Assembly (NCBI RefSeq): GCF_005938675.2
Contig: NZ_VCCH02000003.1
Span: 62,001-126,000, forward strand
DNA from: Mycobacterium sp. KBS0706
Lineage (GTDB): Bacteria > Pseudomonadota > Alphaproteobacteria > DSM-16000 > Inquilinaceae
DNA length: 64,000 nucleotides
Direction: 5' to 3'
Position numbers and translations under genes: made by a program. Each line of letters opens with the position of its first letter. Position 1 is the first letter of the stretch. The notes under the pieces are model-generated. The model ran no database searches and was not told the origin of the DNA. It was given only the letters and a program-made list of their open reading frames with translations. Below are positions 17,799-26,953 of this stretch, one piece after another.

Positions 17799-18830
17799 AT
17801 GGCCAGCGACGTCGAAACCGTGACCGCCACCCCGGACTCGCCGCCGCGGCAGCGCATGGCGGCGCATCTGGCGGCGATCGGCCGCGGCCCCGGCCGGTCG
17901 CGGCCGCTGACCGAGGCCGAGGCGCAGGACGCCTTCGCCATCATCCTGTCCGGCGAGGCCGACCCGATGCAGGTCGGCGCCTTCCTGCTGCTGGAGCGCT
18001 ATCGCGGCGAGACGGCGGCGGAGCTGGCCGGCATGATCCGCGCCGGGCGCGCCGTGGTCACCGCCGCCCCCGCGACCCGGCCGGAGCTCGACTGGCCGTC
18101 CTACGCCGCCGGCAAGACCCGCGGCGCACCCTGGTTCCTGCTGTCGGCCCTGCTGGTCGCCCGCGCCGGCCATCCGGTGCTGATGCATGGCATCAACGTC
18201 CGGGTCACCGAGGGCATCGAGACCGAGGATGCGGTGCGGGCGCTGGAGCTGCCGGTGCCCGAGACCCCGGCCGAGGCGGCGCGGATCCTGGACGCGACCC
18301 GCTTCGCCTATCTGCCGCTGCGCGCGGTCAGCCGCACCCTGACCGAGCTGATGGAGCTGCGGCCGGTGCTGGGCCTGCGCAGCCCGGTCAACTCGGCGGC
18401 GCGCCTGCTGAACCCGTTCGAGGCCAAGGCCAGCTTCGTCGGCGTGTTCCACCCGGCCTATCAGGACCTGCACCGCGACACTGCGCGGCTACTGGGCCAG
18501 AGCGACCTCTGCGTGGTCAAGGGCGCCGGCGGCGAGGCCGAGCGCACGCCGCTCAAGGCGCTGTCGCTGCAGCGCCTGGTGGCCGGCGAGGCGCTGGACG
18601 AGACGGTGCCGCCGATCGTCGGCGAAGGCCGCGGCGAGCGGCTGGCGCGCCACGACCTGGAGCATTTCCGCGCCGTCTGGACCGGCGTTGCCGAGGACCC
18701 CGCGGCCGAGGCGACGGTGGTCGGCACCGCCGCGGTGGCGCTGGCCGTCATCGCCGGCGACAGCGGCGAAGCCGCCCATGCCCGCCATCTGGAGCAGGCG
18801 ACGGCGCTGTGGCGCGAGCGGAACCCCTGA
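17799..18830 (+). CDS. TrpD2-like glycosyl transferase family 3 protein
   Basis: A 343-residue protein of the anthranilate phosphoribosyltransferase superfamily, YbiB/TrpD2 branch. The N-terminal helical domain includes LTEAEAQDAFAIILSGEADPMQVGAF-like sequence seen in two parts, and HGINVRVTEGIET replaces the PRPP loop. Family members bind nucleic acids and are linked to SOS or DNA repair in E. coli; an enzymatic role is unproven. I chose ATG 17799, with AGGCGAG nine bases upstream, over the GTG at 17775. Its stop is three bases from the stop of the convergent oxidase. Confidence 0.82.
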   Translation: MASDVETVTATPDSPPRQRMAAHLAAIGRGPGRSRPLTEAEAQDAFAIILSGEADPMQVGAFLLLERYRGETAAELAGMIRAGRAVVTAAPATRPELDWPSYAAGKTRGAPWFLLSALLVARAGHPVLMHGINVRVTEGIETEDAVRALELPVPETPAEAARILDATRFAYLPLRAVSRTLTELMELRPVLGLRSPVNSAARLLNPFEAKASFVGVFHPAYQDLHRDTARLLGQSDLCVVKGAGGEAERTPLKALSLQRLVAGEALDETVPPIVGEGRGERLARHDLEHFRAVWTGVAEDPAAEATVVGTAAVALAVIAGDSGEAAHARHLEQATALWRERNP

Positions 18831-18833
18831 CTC

Positions 18834-20042
18834 TCACTTCGGGTCGAAGCCGAACACCGCCTCGTCCGGATCCGGCAGGCCGAGGATGGCGCGGGAGATG
18901 ATCTGGGCGGCGATGGCGCTGAAGGTGAAGCCGTTGCCGCCATAGCCCAGCACGGCGAAGCATCGGTCCATGCCCGGAATCCGGCCGATCGTCGGCAGGC
19001 CCGTGCGGCTTTCGCCGAAGCTGCCGGTCCAGCGGAACTCCGGCGTCGGATCGAGCGACGGCCACAGCGCCGCGATCTTGCGCGCGATGGCCTTGCTCTT
19101 CTTCGCGATCAGCGCGTCCCGCTTGTCGTCATCGGCGAAGGGCTCGTCCTCGCCGCCGGCGACGACCCGCCCGTCCGGCGTCGTCCGGGTGTAGAAATAC
19201 GGGTCGCTGGCCTCCCAGACCAGGGCACGGTTGGGCCACACGGTCTGCGGCGCGGTGGCGATCGCCCAGGTGGAGCGGATGTCGCTGGCCGCCGCCGGAA
19301 CGAAAGGCAGCAGCTCGTAGCCGGTGGCGAAGACCGCATGGCGGGCCTTGATCCTGGCCCCGTCCGCCGTCGTGATGGTGACGCCGGCCCGGCTCTCTTT
19401 CACCTCCCTGGCCTCGACCGGGGCATGCAGCGAGGCGCCCCGCGCGATCGCCGAGCGCCACAGGCCACCGACCAGGCACAGCGGGTCGGCCTCGGCGCTG
19501 CCCGCCGTGACGGTGGCGCCCGCGACCTGCAGCGCGGTCAGGCGGTGCAGCGCCTCGCCTTCGATGAAGCGAGAGCGCAGGCCGATCCGCGCCCGGGCCT
19601 CGCATTCGCGGCGCAGCGCCGTCAGGCCGAGCACATTGCCCGGCAGATAGACCGAGGGCCGATCCCGGAAGCGGGCCTGGAGCCGCAGATCGCGGATCCG
19701 CGCCCGCAGGAACCCGACGGCGGCCGCGGACCGCCAATAGGCCCGCGCCGCCTTTTCGCCCCCGACCTCGTCGGCCAGTTGGGTCAGCGGCCGGTCGAGC
19801 TCGGTGGCAAGAAGAGCCGTGCTGGCGGCCGAGGATCCGCGTCCGAATTCGCGGCGGTCGATGGCGATGACGCTCAGCCCGGCCTGCAGCAGCGAATCCG
19901 CGACCAGGGCGCCCGACACGCCGCCGCCGACGATCACCGCATCCGCCGCACCATCGCCTTCCAGCGGCGGCGCGGGGATCCGTGGCATGCCGTTCATCGT
20001 CCACACCGGCTGCCCGGAACGCAGGTCGAGATGGCGGGTCAT
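18834..20042 (-). CDS. FAD-dependent oxidoreductase (DAO family)
   Basis: A 402-residue flavoenzyme. The FAD-binding motif is AVIVGGGVSGALVADSLLQAG and the second motif ends in IAIDRREFGRGSS. The C-terminal region has GRIPGMDRCFAVLGYGGNGFTFS, as in gamma-glutamylputrescine oxidase-like members of the DAO family. The substrate is probably an amine or amino acid, but no transporter or catabolic partner is next to it. It is a single gene between convergent and divergent neighbours. The start ATG 20042 has only a weak ribosome site. Confidence 0.83.
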   Translation of the reverse strand: MTRHLDLRSGQPVWTMNGMPRIPAPPLEGDGAADAVIVGGGVSGALVADSLLQAGLSVIAIDRREFGRGSSAASTALLATELDRPLTQLADEVGGEKAARAYWRSAAAVGFLRARIRDLRLQARFRDRPSVYLPGNVLGLTALRRECEARARIGLRSRFIEGEALHRLTALQVAGATVTAGSAEADPLCLVGGLWRSAIARGASLHAPVEAREVKESRAGVTITTADGARIKARHAVFATGYELLPFVPAAASDIRSTWAIATAPQTVWPNRALVWEASDPYFYTRTTPDGRVVAGGEDEPFADDDKRDALIAKKSKAIARKIAALWPSLDPTPEFRWTGSFGESRTGLPTIGRIPGMDRCFAVLGYGGNGFTFSAIAAQIISRAILGLPDPDEAVFGFDPK

Positions 20043-20209
20043 GCCGGCTCCAGCGACGTCGAGGTCCCTGCGGAAACCGCGCCGCGCTGCGTCCCGTTCC
20101 CCGCTTTGCCTTCCACGACGACCCCTGTCTCCGTGGAGGTGCGGGCGGCGTTGGGGTATCTTGCGCCGGTTCCTCGCGTCACGCTTGCGGCTGGGAGGCC
20201 GCGAAGGGC

Positions 20210-21235
20210 ATGACCGATCCTGCCGACGACCGATTGGCGGTGGATCTGCTGATCCGGGGCTTCCAGGTCTCGCGGACGATCCGGCTCGTGGCCGATCTGG
20301 GCATCGCCGACCGGATCGCGCCCGACGCCACGTCCAGCATCGCTGGCCTGGCGGCGGCGACCGGGGTCCTGGCGGGACCGCTGCTGCGGGCGATGCGCGC
20401 CCTTGCCGCATTCGGCATCTTCCGCGTCGACGCCGACGGCATGGCGGCCCACACGCCGCGATCGCTGCTGCTGCGCAGCGATGCGCCGAACAGCCTGCAT
20501 CCTTCGGCGCGGTTCCGGACGGCCGCTGGGTCCTGGCGGGCCTGGGAAGCCCTCGATGTCGCCCTGCACGGGAAGAACCCGCACGAGGCGGCCTGGGGGA
20601 CGAGCCGCTTCGACTACCTGCGGGACCATCCCGACGAGGCCCGGATCTTCGACACCTTCATGGCGCATTTCCCGGACGACCGCCACGGCGCCATCGCCAC
20701 CGCCTACGACTTCACCGGCACCCGCCTGATCGCCGACATCGGCGGCGGCAACGGCGAGTCCCTGCGCCGCATCCTGGCGCTCAACCCGGCCGCACGGGGC
20801 ATCGTCTTCGACCGGGCCGACGTGGTCGCGGCCATCCCGCCCGAGGCGCTGGCCGGCAGCCGGATCACGCCGCACGGCGGCAGCTTCTTCGACGGCGTGC
20901 CGGCCGGCGCCGACCTCTATCTGCTGGTCCGCGTGCTGCACGACTGGCCGGACGAGGACGCGGCGCGGATCCTGCGGTCGTGCCGGTCGGCCATGGGAGC
21001 GGACGCGCGGCTGCTGGTGGTCGAGGGCCTGATCGAGCCCGACCCGTCGCGGGGGCGGCCGACCGAATACCTGACCGATATGCAGATGATGGCCATGTTC
21101 GGCACGGCCCTCGAGCGAACCGAGGCGGAGTTCAGCCGGCTGCTGGCCGGCGCGGGATTCGAACTGACCCGGGCGATCGCGACCACCTCGTCTGTCACCA
21201 TCCTGGAAGCAGCGCCGCGCTCCTTGCCCGGATGA
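20210..21235 (+). CDS. O-methyltransferase (plant-type/PF00891 family)
   Basis: A 341-residue methyltransferase with an N-terminal winged-helix dimerisation region (about 10-100) and a SAM-binding domain. The motif I region is LIADIGGGNGESLRRI, followed by GGSFFDGVPAGADLYLLVRVLHDWPDE and DARLLVVEG. LxRVLHDWPD is the hallmark of hydroxyneurosporene/acetylserotonin-type O-methyltransferases. The substrate cannot be read here. ATG 20210 has GAAGGG just upstream. A second, distantly similar enzyme is at 23939-24970. Confidence 0.85.
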   Translation: MTDPADDRLAVDLLIRGFQVSRTIRLVADLGIADRIAPDATSSIAGLAAATGVLAGPLLRAMRALAAFGIFRVDADGMAAHTPRSLLLRSDAPNSLHPSARFRTAAGSWRAWEALDVALHGKNPHEAAWGTSRFDYLRDHPDEARIFDTFMAHFPDDRHGAIATAYDFTGTRLIADIGGGNGESLRRILALNPAARGIVFDRADVVAAIPPEALAGSRITPHGGSFFDGVPAGADLYLLVRVLHDWPDEDAARILRSCRSAMGADARLLVVEGLIEPDPSRGRPTEYLTDMQMMAMFGTALERTEAEFSRLLAGAGFELTRAIATTSSVTILEAAPRSLPG

Positions 21236-21256
21236 TGACGACGCCCCTCGCCCCGG

Positions 21257-21778
21257 CTACGACTTCGCGGCGGGCGCCGACGGCACGGGCAGGAGGATCT
21301 CAGAGGCGATCTTCCAGTCGCCGCCGGCCTTGATCCAGTCGATCACGATCAGGAACGGCCTGGGCGTGCCGTCCTGCCCGGCATAGGACACTGTGATCGT
21401 CACCGGCACGTAGGATTCCGCGATCTCGCGGGTCAGCCCGACGACCTTCAGCTTCGACATGTCGGGCGCCAGCACCACCGGTCCGGATGCGGCGATGTCG
21501 TGCAGCTTCCGGTCGATCGCCTCGTTGCCCCAGTAGCCGGCCCAATTGCCCTCGGACGGCACGGCGCTCTTGGCCACCAGCAGAGTCGATGGCGACTGCC
21601 AGTACATGCCGTGCAGGACCGTGAGGTCGTGCCGGTTCGCCGCCGCCATCAGCTGACCGAACCGCGACCCGACCGCCGCCAGGGTGCGGGCGTCCAACGG
21701 GTCCCGGTGCTCGGCCGCCTTTGCGGGCACGGTGGCCGCCACCATGGCAAGGGTGGCCGCGAGGAGCATCCTCTGCAT
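21257..21778 (-). CDS. Exported SnoaL/NTF2-like protein
   Basis: A 173-residue protein with a Sec signal peptide (MQRMLLAATLAMVAATVPAKA). The mature part has the NTF2-like fold pattern: a long N-terminal helix (LDARTLAAVGSRFGQLMAAANRHDL), then alternating strands ending in FLIVIDWIKAGGDWKIASEIL. These small cone-shaped domains bind or isomerise hydrophobic ligands, or are merely structural; no catalytic residues are evident. It lies 38 bases downstream of the metallo-hydrolase gene and probably shares its TetR-controlled promoter. Confidence 0.72.
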   Translation of the reverse strand: MQRMLLAATLAMVAATVPAKAAEHRDPLDARTLAAVGSRFGQLMAAANRHDLTVLHGMYWQSPSTLLVAKSAVPSEGNWAGYWGNEAIDRKLHDIAASGPVVLAPDMSKLKVVGLTREIAESYVPVTITVSYAGQDGTPRPFLIVIDWIKAGGDWKIASEILLPVPSAPAAKS

Positions 21779-21816
21779 GATCGATACCTTCGGGATTCGG
21801 GTTTCGGCAGGATGGC

Positions 21817-22671
21817 CTAAGCCTGTGGCTTGGCGGCCTTCGCCGCGCCCCAGAGGGAGCCCGGATTGGCCCGGCCGGGATGGAGTTCGAGCATGGCGTC
21901 GTAGAGCCCGCGCGCGGTCGACGTCGCCGCATCCAGGCGGTTGAAGTCGCGGAGATACTGTCGTGTCTCGGCGATGACGCGCGGATGGTCCTCGGCCCCC
22001 GGCACCTTGTGCGCGGCAATCACCGTCTCCGGCTCCAGCGCCTCGAGCCGGTCGAGTGTGGCGATCCATTCCAGCCGGCTCTGCGTGTCGGTCTCGCCGA
22101 GATAGAGGTGGATGCCGTTGTAGACGACGTCTCCGCCGACCAGCAGCCCGATCGACGGGATATGGAGACAGGTCGACACCGCCGTGTCGGTCCGCCCGGC
22201 ATTCACCACGACCAGCCCATGCCCCTCAAGCTCCAGCGCGTCGCCCTGCAGCGGCTCGGCGGCCGGGAGTCGGTCGAGAATCTCCCCTGGGAACAGCCGG
22301 CGCCAGAAGCCGTCGACGTTGGCCGGGGCCAGATGCGCCTGCATCGCCCGGACCACCGCCGGCGTCGCCACCGCCCGAGCCTCCGGAAATCGCTCCAGCA
22401 GCGGCGCGAGGCCGAAGAAATGGTCGCCATGCGCGTGGGTAACGTAGATCGCCGTGAGGCGCTTGCCGCTGGCGACCACCCAGTCCAGCAGGGTCTGCGA
22501 CTGAGCGGCGGTGAGGAAGGTGTCGACCAGGACGGCGTCGCGCTCGCCCCGGATCAGCACGGCGGAGTTCGCCACCCATGCCAGATCTTCCTTGCCGGGC
22601 GGCAGGTCGCGGCTGAGGCCGGGGCGCTTGATCGTCAGGACATCCCAGCGCAGCGCTGGTCCGGTGGTCAT
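21817..22671 (-). CDS. MBL-fold metallo-hydrolase
   Basis: A 284-residue metallo-beta-lactamase-fold protein. The HAHGDH metal motif is at 79-84, with later ligands in VNAGRTDTAVSTCLHIPS and GGDVVYNG. These bind two metal ions, usually zinc. Substrates in the family range from lactones and thioesters to sulfate esters. There is no signal peptide. The gene is divergent from a TetR regulator with a GACCGGTC palindrome between them, so it is probably the regulator's main target, induced by the compound it destroys. Confidence 0.85.
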   Translation of the reverse strand: MTTGPALRWDVLTIKRPGLSRDLPPGKEDLAWVANSAVLIRGERDAVLVDTFLTAAQSQTLLDWVVASGKRLTAIYVTHAHGDHFFGLAPLLERFPEARAVATPAVVRAMQAHLAPANVDGFWRRLFPGEILDRLPAAEPLQGDALELEGHGLVVVNAGRTDTAVSTCLHIPSIGLLVGGDVVYNGIHLYLGETDTQSRLEWIATLDRLEALEPETVIAAHKVPGAEDHPRVIAETRQYLRDFNRLDAATSTARGLYDAMLELHPGRANPGSLWGAAKAAKPQA

Positions 22672-22724
22672 GGCTGCATCCCTTTCCTTGACGGCCAGTC
22701 CGAGGGAGCCGATAAATTATATAT

Positions 22725-22732
22725 GACCGGTC
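22725..22732. promoter_or_regulatory. Candidate TetR operator
   Basis: The palindrome GACCGGTC lies in the 88-base divergent gap between the metallo-hydrolase (start 22671) and the TetR gene (start 22760). It adjoins an unusually A/T-rich stretch (AAATTATATAT) that can hold promoter -10 elements. TetR-family repressors commonly bind GACCGGTC-centred sites between themselves and their targets. Confidence 0.55.
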
Positions 22733-22759
22733 GTCTTGAATTAATCAAGGAACCTTGAG

Positions 22760-23374
22760 ATGACATCTCGCCCGGCGGCCCGGCGGGGCCCGAAGCCAAA
22801 GCCCGGCACCCGCGGCACGCTCGTGCAGGCGGGCCTGGGGATCATGCATGCGGAGGGGTATGCGGCGACGGGGATCCAGGCGATCGTCGAAGGCGCCGGC
22901 ATCCCCAAGGGCTCATTCTACAACCACTTCGCCAGCAAGGAGGCGTTCGGGGCTGAGGTGATCGACGCCTATTCCGAGCGTGGGCAGGTGAAGCTGCGCG
23001 ACACCCTGACCGACCCCGGCCGGGCGCCGCTGGCGCGGCTGGAAGCTTATTTCGACGACCGCATCAAGGCGTTCCGGGTCTCCGGCTATGTCCGCGGCTG
23101 TCTGATGGGGAATTTCAGCGCCGAGGCCGCGGACCACAGCCCCCTGATCCGCGAGCGCCTGGCCGGGCATTTCGCGGCCTGGACCGGCCTGATCGAGGCC
23201 TGCATCGCCGAAGCACAGGCGCAGGGATCGGCAAGCCGCCGTTTCCCCGCGGCACTGCTGGCCGGCTTCGTCATGAACAGCTGGGAAGGCGCGCTGCTGC
23301 GGATGCGCGTGGAGAAGAGCGACGCTCCGCTCATCGCCTTTAAAGAGATCGTCTTCGGCGGGCTTCTGGCCTGA
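22760..23374 (+). CDS. TetR/AcrR-family transcriptional repressor
   Basis: A 204-residue regulator. The N-terminal helix-turn-helix spans about 17-63 (GYAATGIQAIVEGAGIPKGSFYNHFASKE in two parts). The C-terminal ligand domain is helical and includes GCLMGNFSAEAADHSPLIRERL, as in the AcuR/NemR-like subgroup that senses reactive small molecules. It probably represses the divergent metallo-hydrolase/SnoaL pair and itself via the palindrome at 22725-22732. Confidence 0.88.
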   Translation: MTSRPAARRGPKPKPGTRGTLVQAGLGIMHAEGYAATGIQAIVEGAGIPKGSFYNHFASKEAFGAEVIDAYSERGQVKLRDTLTDPGRAPLARLEAYFDDRIKAFRVSGYVRGCLMGNFSAEAADHSPLIRERLAGHFAAWTGLIEACIAEAQAQGSASRRFPAALLAGFVMNSWEGALLRMRVEKSDAPLIAFKEIVFGGLLA

Positions 23375-23401
23375 CCTGCGCCGCCCCGTCGATCCCGGCG
23401 A

Positions 23402-23872
23402 CTACTTTGTCCGGCCCGTCTTATAGGCCTCGATCGCGCTGGTGATCAGCCGATGATCGTCCTCATGCGGCAGGCCGGAGACGCCGATGGCCCCGACCAC
23501 CTGGGTGCCGATGCGGATCGGGAAGCCGCCGCCATGGTCGATCATCGCCGTGCGCACCGACGGGCTCTCGGCCAGAGTCCGGCCGCGCGCCTTCAGCCGG
23601 TGGTGCAGCCACAGCGTGCTGTGGCCGAACTGGCGGACGGCGGCGAATTTCAGGTCGAGCCAGACCTGGTTGTCGGCCGCGGTGCCGTCGAGCGAAGCGG
23701 CGAACAGCACCCGGTCGGCGACCTGGATGCGGATGGCGACCGGGGCCGGCGCCGCCTCGACCAGCGCCCGGCCGATCGACCAGGCCTCGGCGAAGTCGAA
23801 GCGGTCGAAGGCCAGCCGCGCCTCCTCGGCCTCCAGCTCGGCGGTGCGGGCGGCATGGTCGATCCCGGTCAT
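23402..23872 (-). CDS. UPF0303/heme-degrading-domain protein
   Basis: A 156-residue cytoplasmic protein of the UPF0303 (YBR137W) family, which belongs to the GlcG/HbpS-like fold. Typical stretches are FGHSTLWLHHRLKARGRTL and IGVSGLPHEDDHRLI. Members are often labelled heme-degrading or heme-binding domain proteins; the biochemical role is not settled. GGAGGGA precedes ATG 23872. It is followed 66 bases upstream on the same strand by a methyltransferase gene with which it may be co-transcribed. Confidence 0.8.
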   Translation of the reverse strand: MTGIDHAARTAELEAEEARLAFDRFDFAEAWSIGRALVEAAPAPVAIRIQVADRVLFAASLDGTAADNQVWLDLKFAAVRQFGHSTLWLHHRLKARGRTLAESPSVRTAMIDHGGGFPIRIGTQVVGAIGVSGLPHEDDHRLITSAIEAYKTGRTK

Positions 23873-23938
23873 CGGTCCCTCCTCGAATCTGCGGGACCGA
23901 TCCTGCCACAGCCGCAGCCGGCATGGGGATGCGACGGC

Positions 23939-24970
23939 TTATTTGACCCCGACCACCATCGAATAGGGGCCGACCAGGGCCTCCTGGCGGACCGAGGCGA
24001 AGCCCGCCTCCCGCAGCCAGCCGATGCAGTCGGCGCCGGTGTAGTCGAAGCCGCCCGGCGTCTCGATCAGCATGTTCAGGCTCATCAGCAGGCCGGCGGC
24101 GTGCTCCCGCCGGTCGTCGTCGATCATCTGGTCGTAGACGATCAGCGCCCCGCCCTGCGGCAGGGCCGCTCGGGCCTTGGCCACCAGCATCCGTTTCTGC
24201 TCCAGATCCCAGTCGTGGAGGATATGCCCCATCACCAGCACCTCGGCCGAGGGCAGGTCCTCGTGCATGAAGTCGCCGCCATGGAAACGCACCCGGCCGG
24301 CCAGGCCGCGTTGCGCCACATAGGCTTCGAAGACCGGCCGCACCGGCGGCAGGTCGAACCCGCCCGCCTCCAGATGCGGATGGGCGAGGGCGAGCTCGAC
24401 CGGCACCGACCCCGCAGCGGTGCCGATGTCGATGACGCTGCGGACCCCGGCCCAGGGGAAGCGGGCGGCGAGCGCATGCGCCGTCGGCAGGCTGATGCCG
24501 GTCATGGCGTTGAGGAATCCGGCGAGACCCTCGGGGCTGGCATAGATCGCGGCGAAGAAATCGCCGCCGGCCTTGGCCTCGTTCTGCGGCTTGCCGGTGC
24601 GCAGCGCCTCGGTCAGGTTCCCCCAGAAGGGATAGAGCCGCCGGTTGGCCATCTCCAGGATGCCGCCGACATAGGACGGCTTGCCGGAGTCGAGATAGAG
24701 ATCGGACTCGGCCGTGTTGGCGTAGACCCCGTCATTCCGTTCCAGCATCCGCAGCGCCACCAGCGCGTCGAAGAAGTCGCGAACGCTGCGCTGGTGCAGG
24801 CCGAGCTTGTCCCGCAGCGCTTTGCCGTCGAGCGGGCCGCCGGCCAGCGCGGTGAACACGCCCAGCTCTACCGCGCTCAACAGGGTCTTCGAGGCCCAGA
24901 AGCCGAACCCCAGCTGCATGATGAGGTCCGGCGTGACCGGGGCCTGCCGGCCGGCGGGTGCCGTGGACAT
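23939..24970 (-). CDS. O-methyltransferase (acetylserotonin-type family)
   Basis: A 343-residue SAM-dependent enzyme. The N-terminal winged-helix domain includes [20 protein letters not shown]. The SAM site is [16 protein letters not shown], followed by [29 protein letters not shown] and [14 protein letters not shown]. The HILHDWD motif places it in the same broad family as the enzyme at 20210-21235, but the two are not close copies. I chose ATG 24970, preceded by GGGGAG, rather than an upstream in-frame ATG. The substrate is unknown. Confidence 0.85.
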   Translation of the reverse strand: MSTAPAGRQAPVTPDLIMQLGFGFWASKTLLSAVELGVFTALAGGPLDGKALRDKLGLHQRSVRDFFDALVALRMLERNDGVYANTAESDLYLDSGKPSYVGGILEMANRRLYPFWGNLTEALRTGKPQNEAKAGGDFFAAIYASPEGLAGFLNAMTGISLPTAHALAARFPWAGVRSVIDIGTAAGSVPVELALAHPHLEAGGFDLPPVRPVFEAYVAQRGLAGRVRFHGGDFMHEDLPSAEVLVMGHILHDWDLEQKRMLVAKARAALPQGGALIVYDQMIDDDRREHAAGLLMSLNMLIETPGGFDYTGADCIGWLREAGFASVRQEALVGPYSMVVGVK

Positions 24971-25084
24971 GATGGATCTCCCCAAGGGGCATGACGACCA
25001 TCATGACGATCACCGGGCCGAAGCGGATGTGGCAATCCCCCGATTGGGAGACCAATTGGGGGGCATCGGCGGCGGGAAACTCCG

Positions 25085-25528
25085 TCAGTCCCCGTCGCGC
25101 AGGGTCAGCGAGCCGTCATTCAGCCGGCAGCGCAGTACCGTCGCCGGCCCGAGCGCTTCATAGGTCGCCGGATTCAGGTGCTTCAGGCTGAGCTCGGCGG
25201 TGTTGTCCGGGAAGATCCGCAGCCGGATGTATTCCAGCGACATCGCGCCATTCGCCGCCTCGAAGGCATGGGTCTCGGAGGTGGCAATGAACTGCGGCGT
25301 CAGGTTGTAGGTGGTGAAGGTCGGCACCGCCACCACCGGCGGGCCGCCGGCGCCGGACGGGTCGAGGCATTTGGCGAGGTCGATCACCACGCCCGGCTTG
25401 TCGCCCTCACGCAGCTCGCGGTCGAGCTTGCCGTAGTCCCAGCCGGCCCGGGCCGGAGCCGCGGCAGTGAGCAGGACCAGCATTGCCGCGGCCGAGGCGC
25501 AACGGAACGGGCGAAGGCGGACGGTCAT
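25085..25528 (-). CDS. VirK-family exported protein
   Basis: A 147-residue protein with an N-terminal signal peptide (about residues 1-28, ending APARA). The body has VVIDLAKCLD, VAVPTFTTYNLTPQFIATS, AFEAANGAMSLEYIRLRIFPD and ELSLKHLNPATYE. This is the pattern of the VirK family (PF06903), named from a virA/virG-induced gene of Agrobacterium whose product is non-essential and of unknown function. It is a single gene facing no obvious partners. A periplasmic location is expected. Confidence 0.75.
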   Translation of the reverse strand: MTVRLRPFRCASAAAMLVLLTAAAPARAGWDYGKLDRELREGDKPGVVIDLAKCLDPSGAGGPPVVAVPTFTTYNLTPQFIATSETHAFEAANGAMSLEYIRLRIFPDNTAELSLKHLNPATYEALGPATVLRCRLNDGSLTLRDGD

Positions 25529-25641
25529 CGGCTGCGAGTCCTTGCGGTGGAGTTTCTGGGACCGCGATCCTACCCGATTCGCGCCGATGGGGCCGCGGAG
25601 GAAACGGGCGGCCGGGGTCCTGCCCCGGCCACCCGGCAACC

Positions 25642-25947
25642 TCAGGCGTCCTTGTCGGGATCGATCGGCCCGAGCTCGATGACGACATCGGTCGGCTCGG
25701 GCTCATGCGGCGCCAGCGTCGTCCGCTCGGCATCCGCCCAGCCGGCCAGCTTGATCACCTGCCCTGCCTGCGCACCGGCCGGTGGGATCTCGACCGCCTC
25801 GAGGATGTAGAGGCCCTCGCCGTCGAGAAGGAAGGTGTGCTCGCCGAACATGGTGCTGAGCTGGGACATCGCCGGATGATTCTCGGGCAGGGCCTGGGCC
25901 CCGAACCGGGTCACCGTCCGGTCGACCAGTGCGGTGTTGAGCTTCAT
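25642..25947 (-). CDS. Small hypothetical protein
   Basis: A 101-residue acidic soluble protein, not recognised. It starts MKLNTALVDRTVTRFGAQALPENHPA and contains FGEHTFLLDGEGLYILEAVEIP, suggesting a compact beta-rich fold, then a proline/aspartate tail. GGAG lies correctly before ATG 25947. It is separated from VirK by 113 bases and from the divergent phosphatase gene by 217 bases in which I see no other gene. Confidence 0.65.
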   Translation of the reverse strand: MKLNTALVDRTVTRFGAQALPENHPAMSQLSTMFGEHTFLLDGEGLYILEAVEIPPAGAQAGQVIKLAGWADAERTTLAPHEPEPTDVVIELGPIDPDKDA

Positions 25948-26164
25948 CGCGTGCTCCTGTCGATGGAGCCACCCCTCGGGGCGGCCTGTCGATCGGGTCG
26001 CGCCGGGCCGCATGCCACGGCGCGTCGCGGGACCTCCCACACTCGGGGTGGTGCGATATCGGCCGTCCGCACGACTTACCTAAGTGCTGCACAGCATCCT
26101 GCAACCCCGGGCGTACCATTGTTATGATGGGTCCCATGATTCGATCGAACCGAGGCGCAACGCC

Positions 26165-26953
26165 ATGAAGCCGGAGGATCTCGACCGGCTGCCGCGCCAT
26201 CTCGACCCGCGCCGCGATCCCTGGCGCCCGGCGATCCGGCCGCTGCCGCCGGGCCGCGCGGTGGCGGCAATCGGCGACGTGCATGGCCAGGCCGACCTTC
26301 TGGAAGCGATGCACCGGCTGGTGGCGGCGGAGTTCGCGACCCTGCCCGCCGGCACCGGCTGCACCCTGATCCATCTCGGCGACCTGGTCGACCGCGGCCC
26401 GGAAAACCTGCGCGCCCTGGCCCTGGCGCGACAGGGCGCCGCGGGCGCCGAGACCATCACCCTGCTGGGCAATCATGACGACCGCATGGTGGCGCTGCTG
26501 GACGGCGCCACCGACCACGCCACCCTGCAGTTCTGGCTGACCTATGGCGGCGAGCGGGTGCTGGCCGAATGCGGCGTCACCGATCTGGACGGCGATTGGC
26601 GCGGCCGGGTGCGCGCGGCGATCGGGTCCGAGCTCCTGGGCTGGCTGCGCGGCTGCCCGGTCACCCACCGGATCGGCGACCTGGTCTTCGTCCATGCCGG
26701 GATCGACCCGCAGCGCCCGCTGGCGCAGCAGGATCGCCGCGCCCTGCTGTGGATCCGCGACCCGTTCCTGGACTGGCCCGGCCCCTTCCCCGAGGGCGTC
26801 GCGGTGATCCACGGCCACACCCCGGCCGACCGGCTGGACCTGGACCATCCGCACCGCATCGACGTCGACACCGGCGCCTTCGCCACCGGCTGCCTCTCGG
26901 CGGTGCTGATCCATGGCGACCGGATGCGGGGCTTAAGGGTCTGGAGGCCTTAG
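26165..26953 (+). CDS. PPP-family serine/threonine phosphatase (metallophosphoesterase)
   Basis: A 262-residue protein with all three PPP signature blocks: GDVHGQ (37-42), GDLVDRGPEN and GNHDD. C-terminal metal ligand histidines appear in VFVHAGIDP and IHGHTP. It is close to bacterial PrpA/PrpB and symmetrical Ap4A hydrolase relatives, so protein phosphatase and dinucleoside tetraphosphatase activities are both possible. The stop overlaps the stop of the convergent cyclase gene by four bases. ATG 26165 starts just before the conserved core; longer frames add nothing recognisable. Confidence 0.85.
   Translation: MKPEDLDRLPRHLDPRRDPWRPAIRPLPPGRAVAAIGDVHGQADLLEAMHRLVAAEFATLPAGTGCTLIHLGDLVDRGPENLRALALARQGAAGAETITLLGNHDDRMVALLDGATDHATLQFWLTYGGERVLAECGVTDLDGDWRGRVRAAIGSELLGWLRGCPVTHRIGDLVFVHAGIDPQRPLAQQDRRALLWIRDPFLDWPGPFPEGVAVIHGHTPADRLDLDHPHRIDVDTGAFATGCLSAVLIHGDRMRGLRVWRP

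Noticed and set aside
16202..18901. An 899-codon plus-strand frame across the GMC oxidoreductase gene
   Set aside because: Composition is a GC-frame shadow; the GMC FAD and HPVGTCKMG motifs are on the minus strand and the TrpD2-like gene uses another frame.
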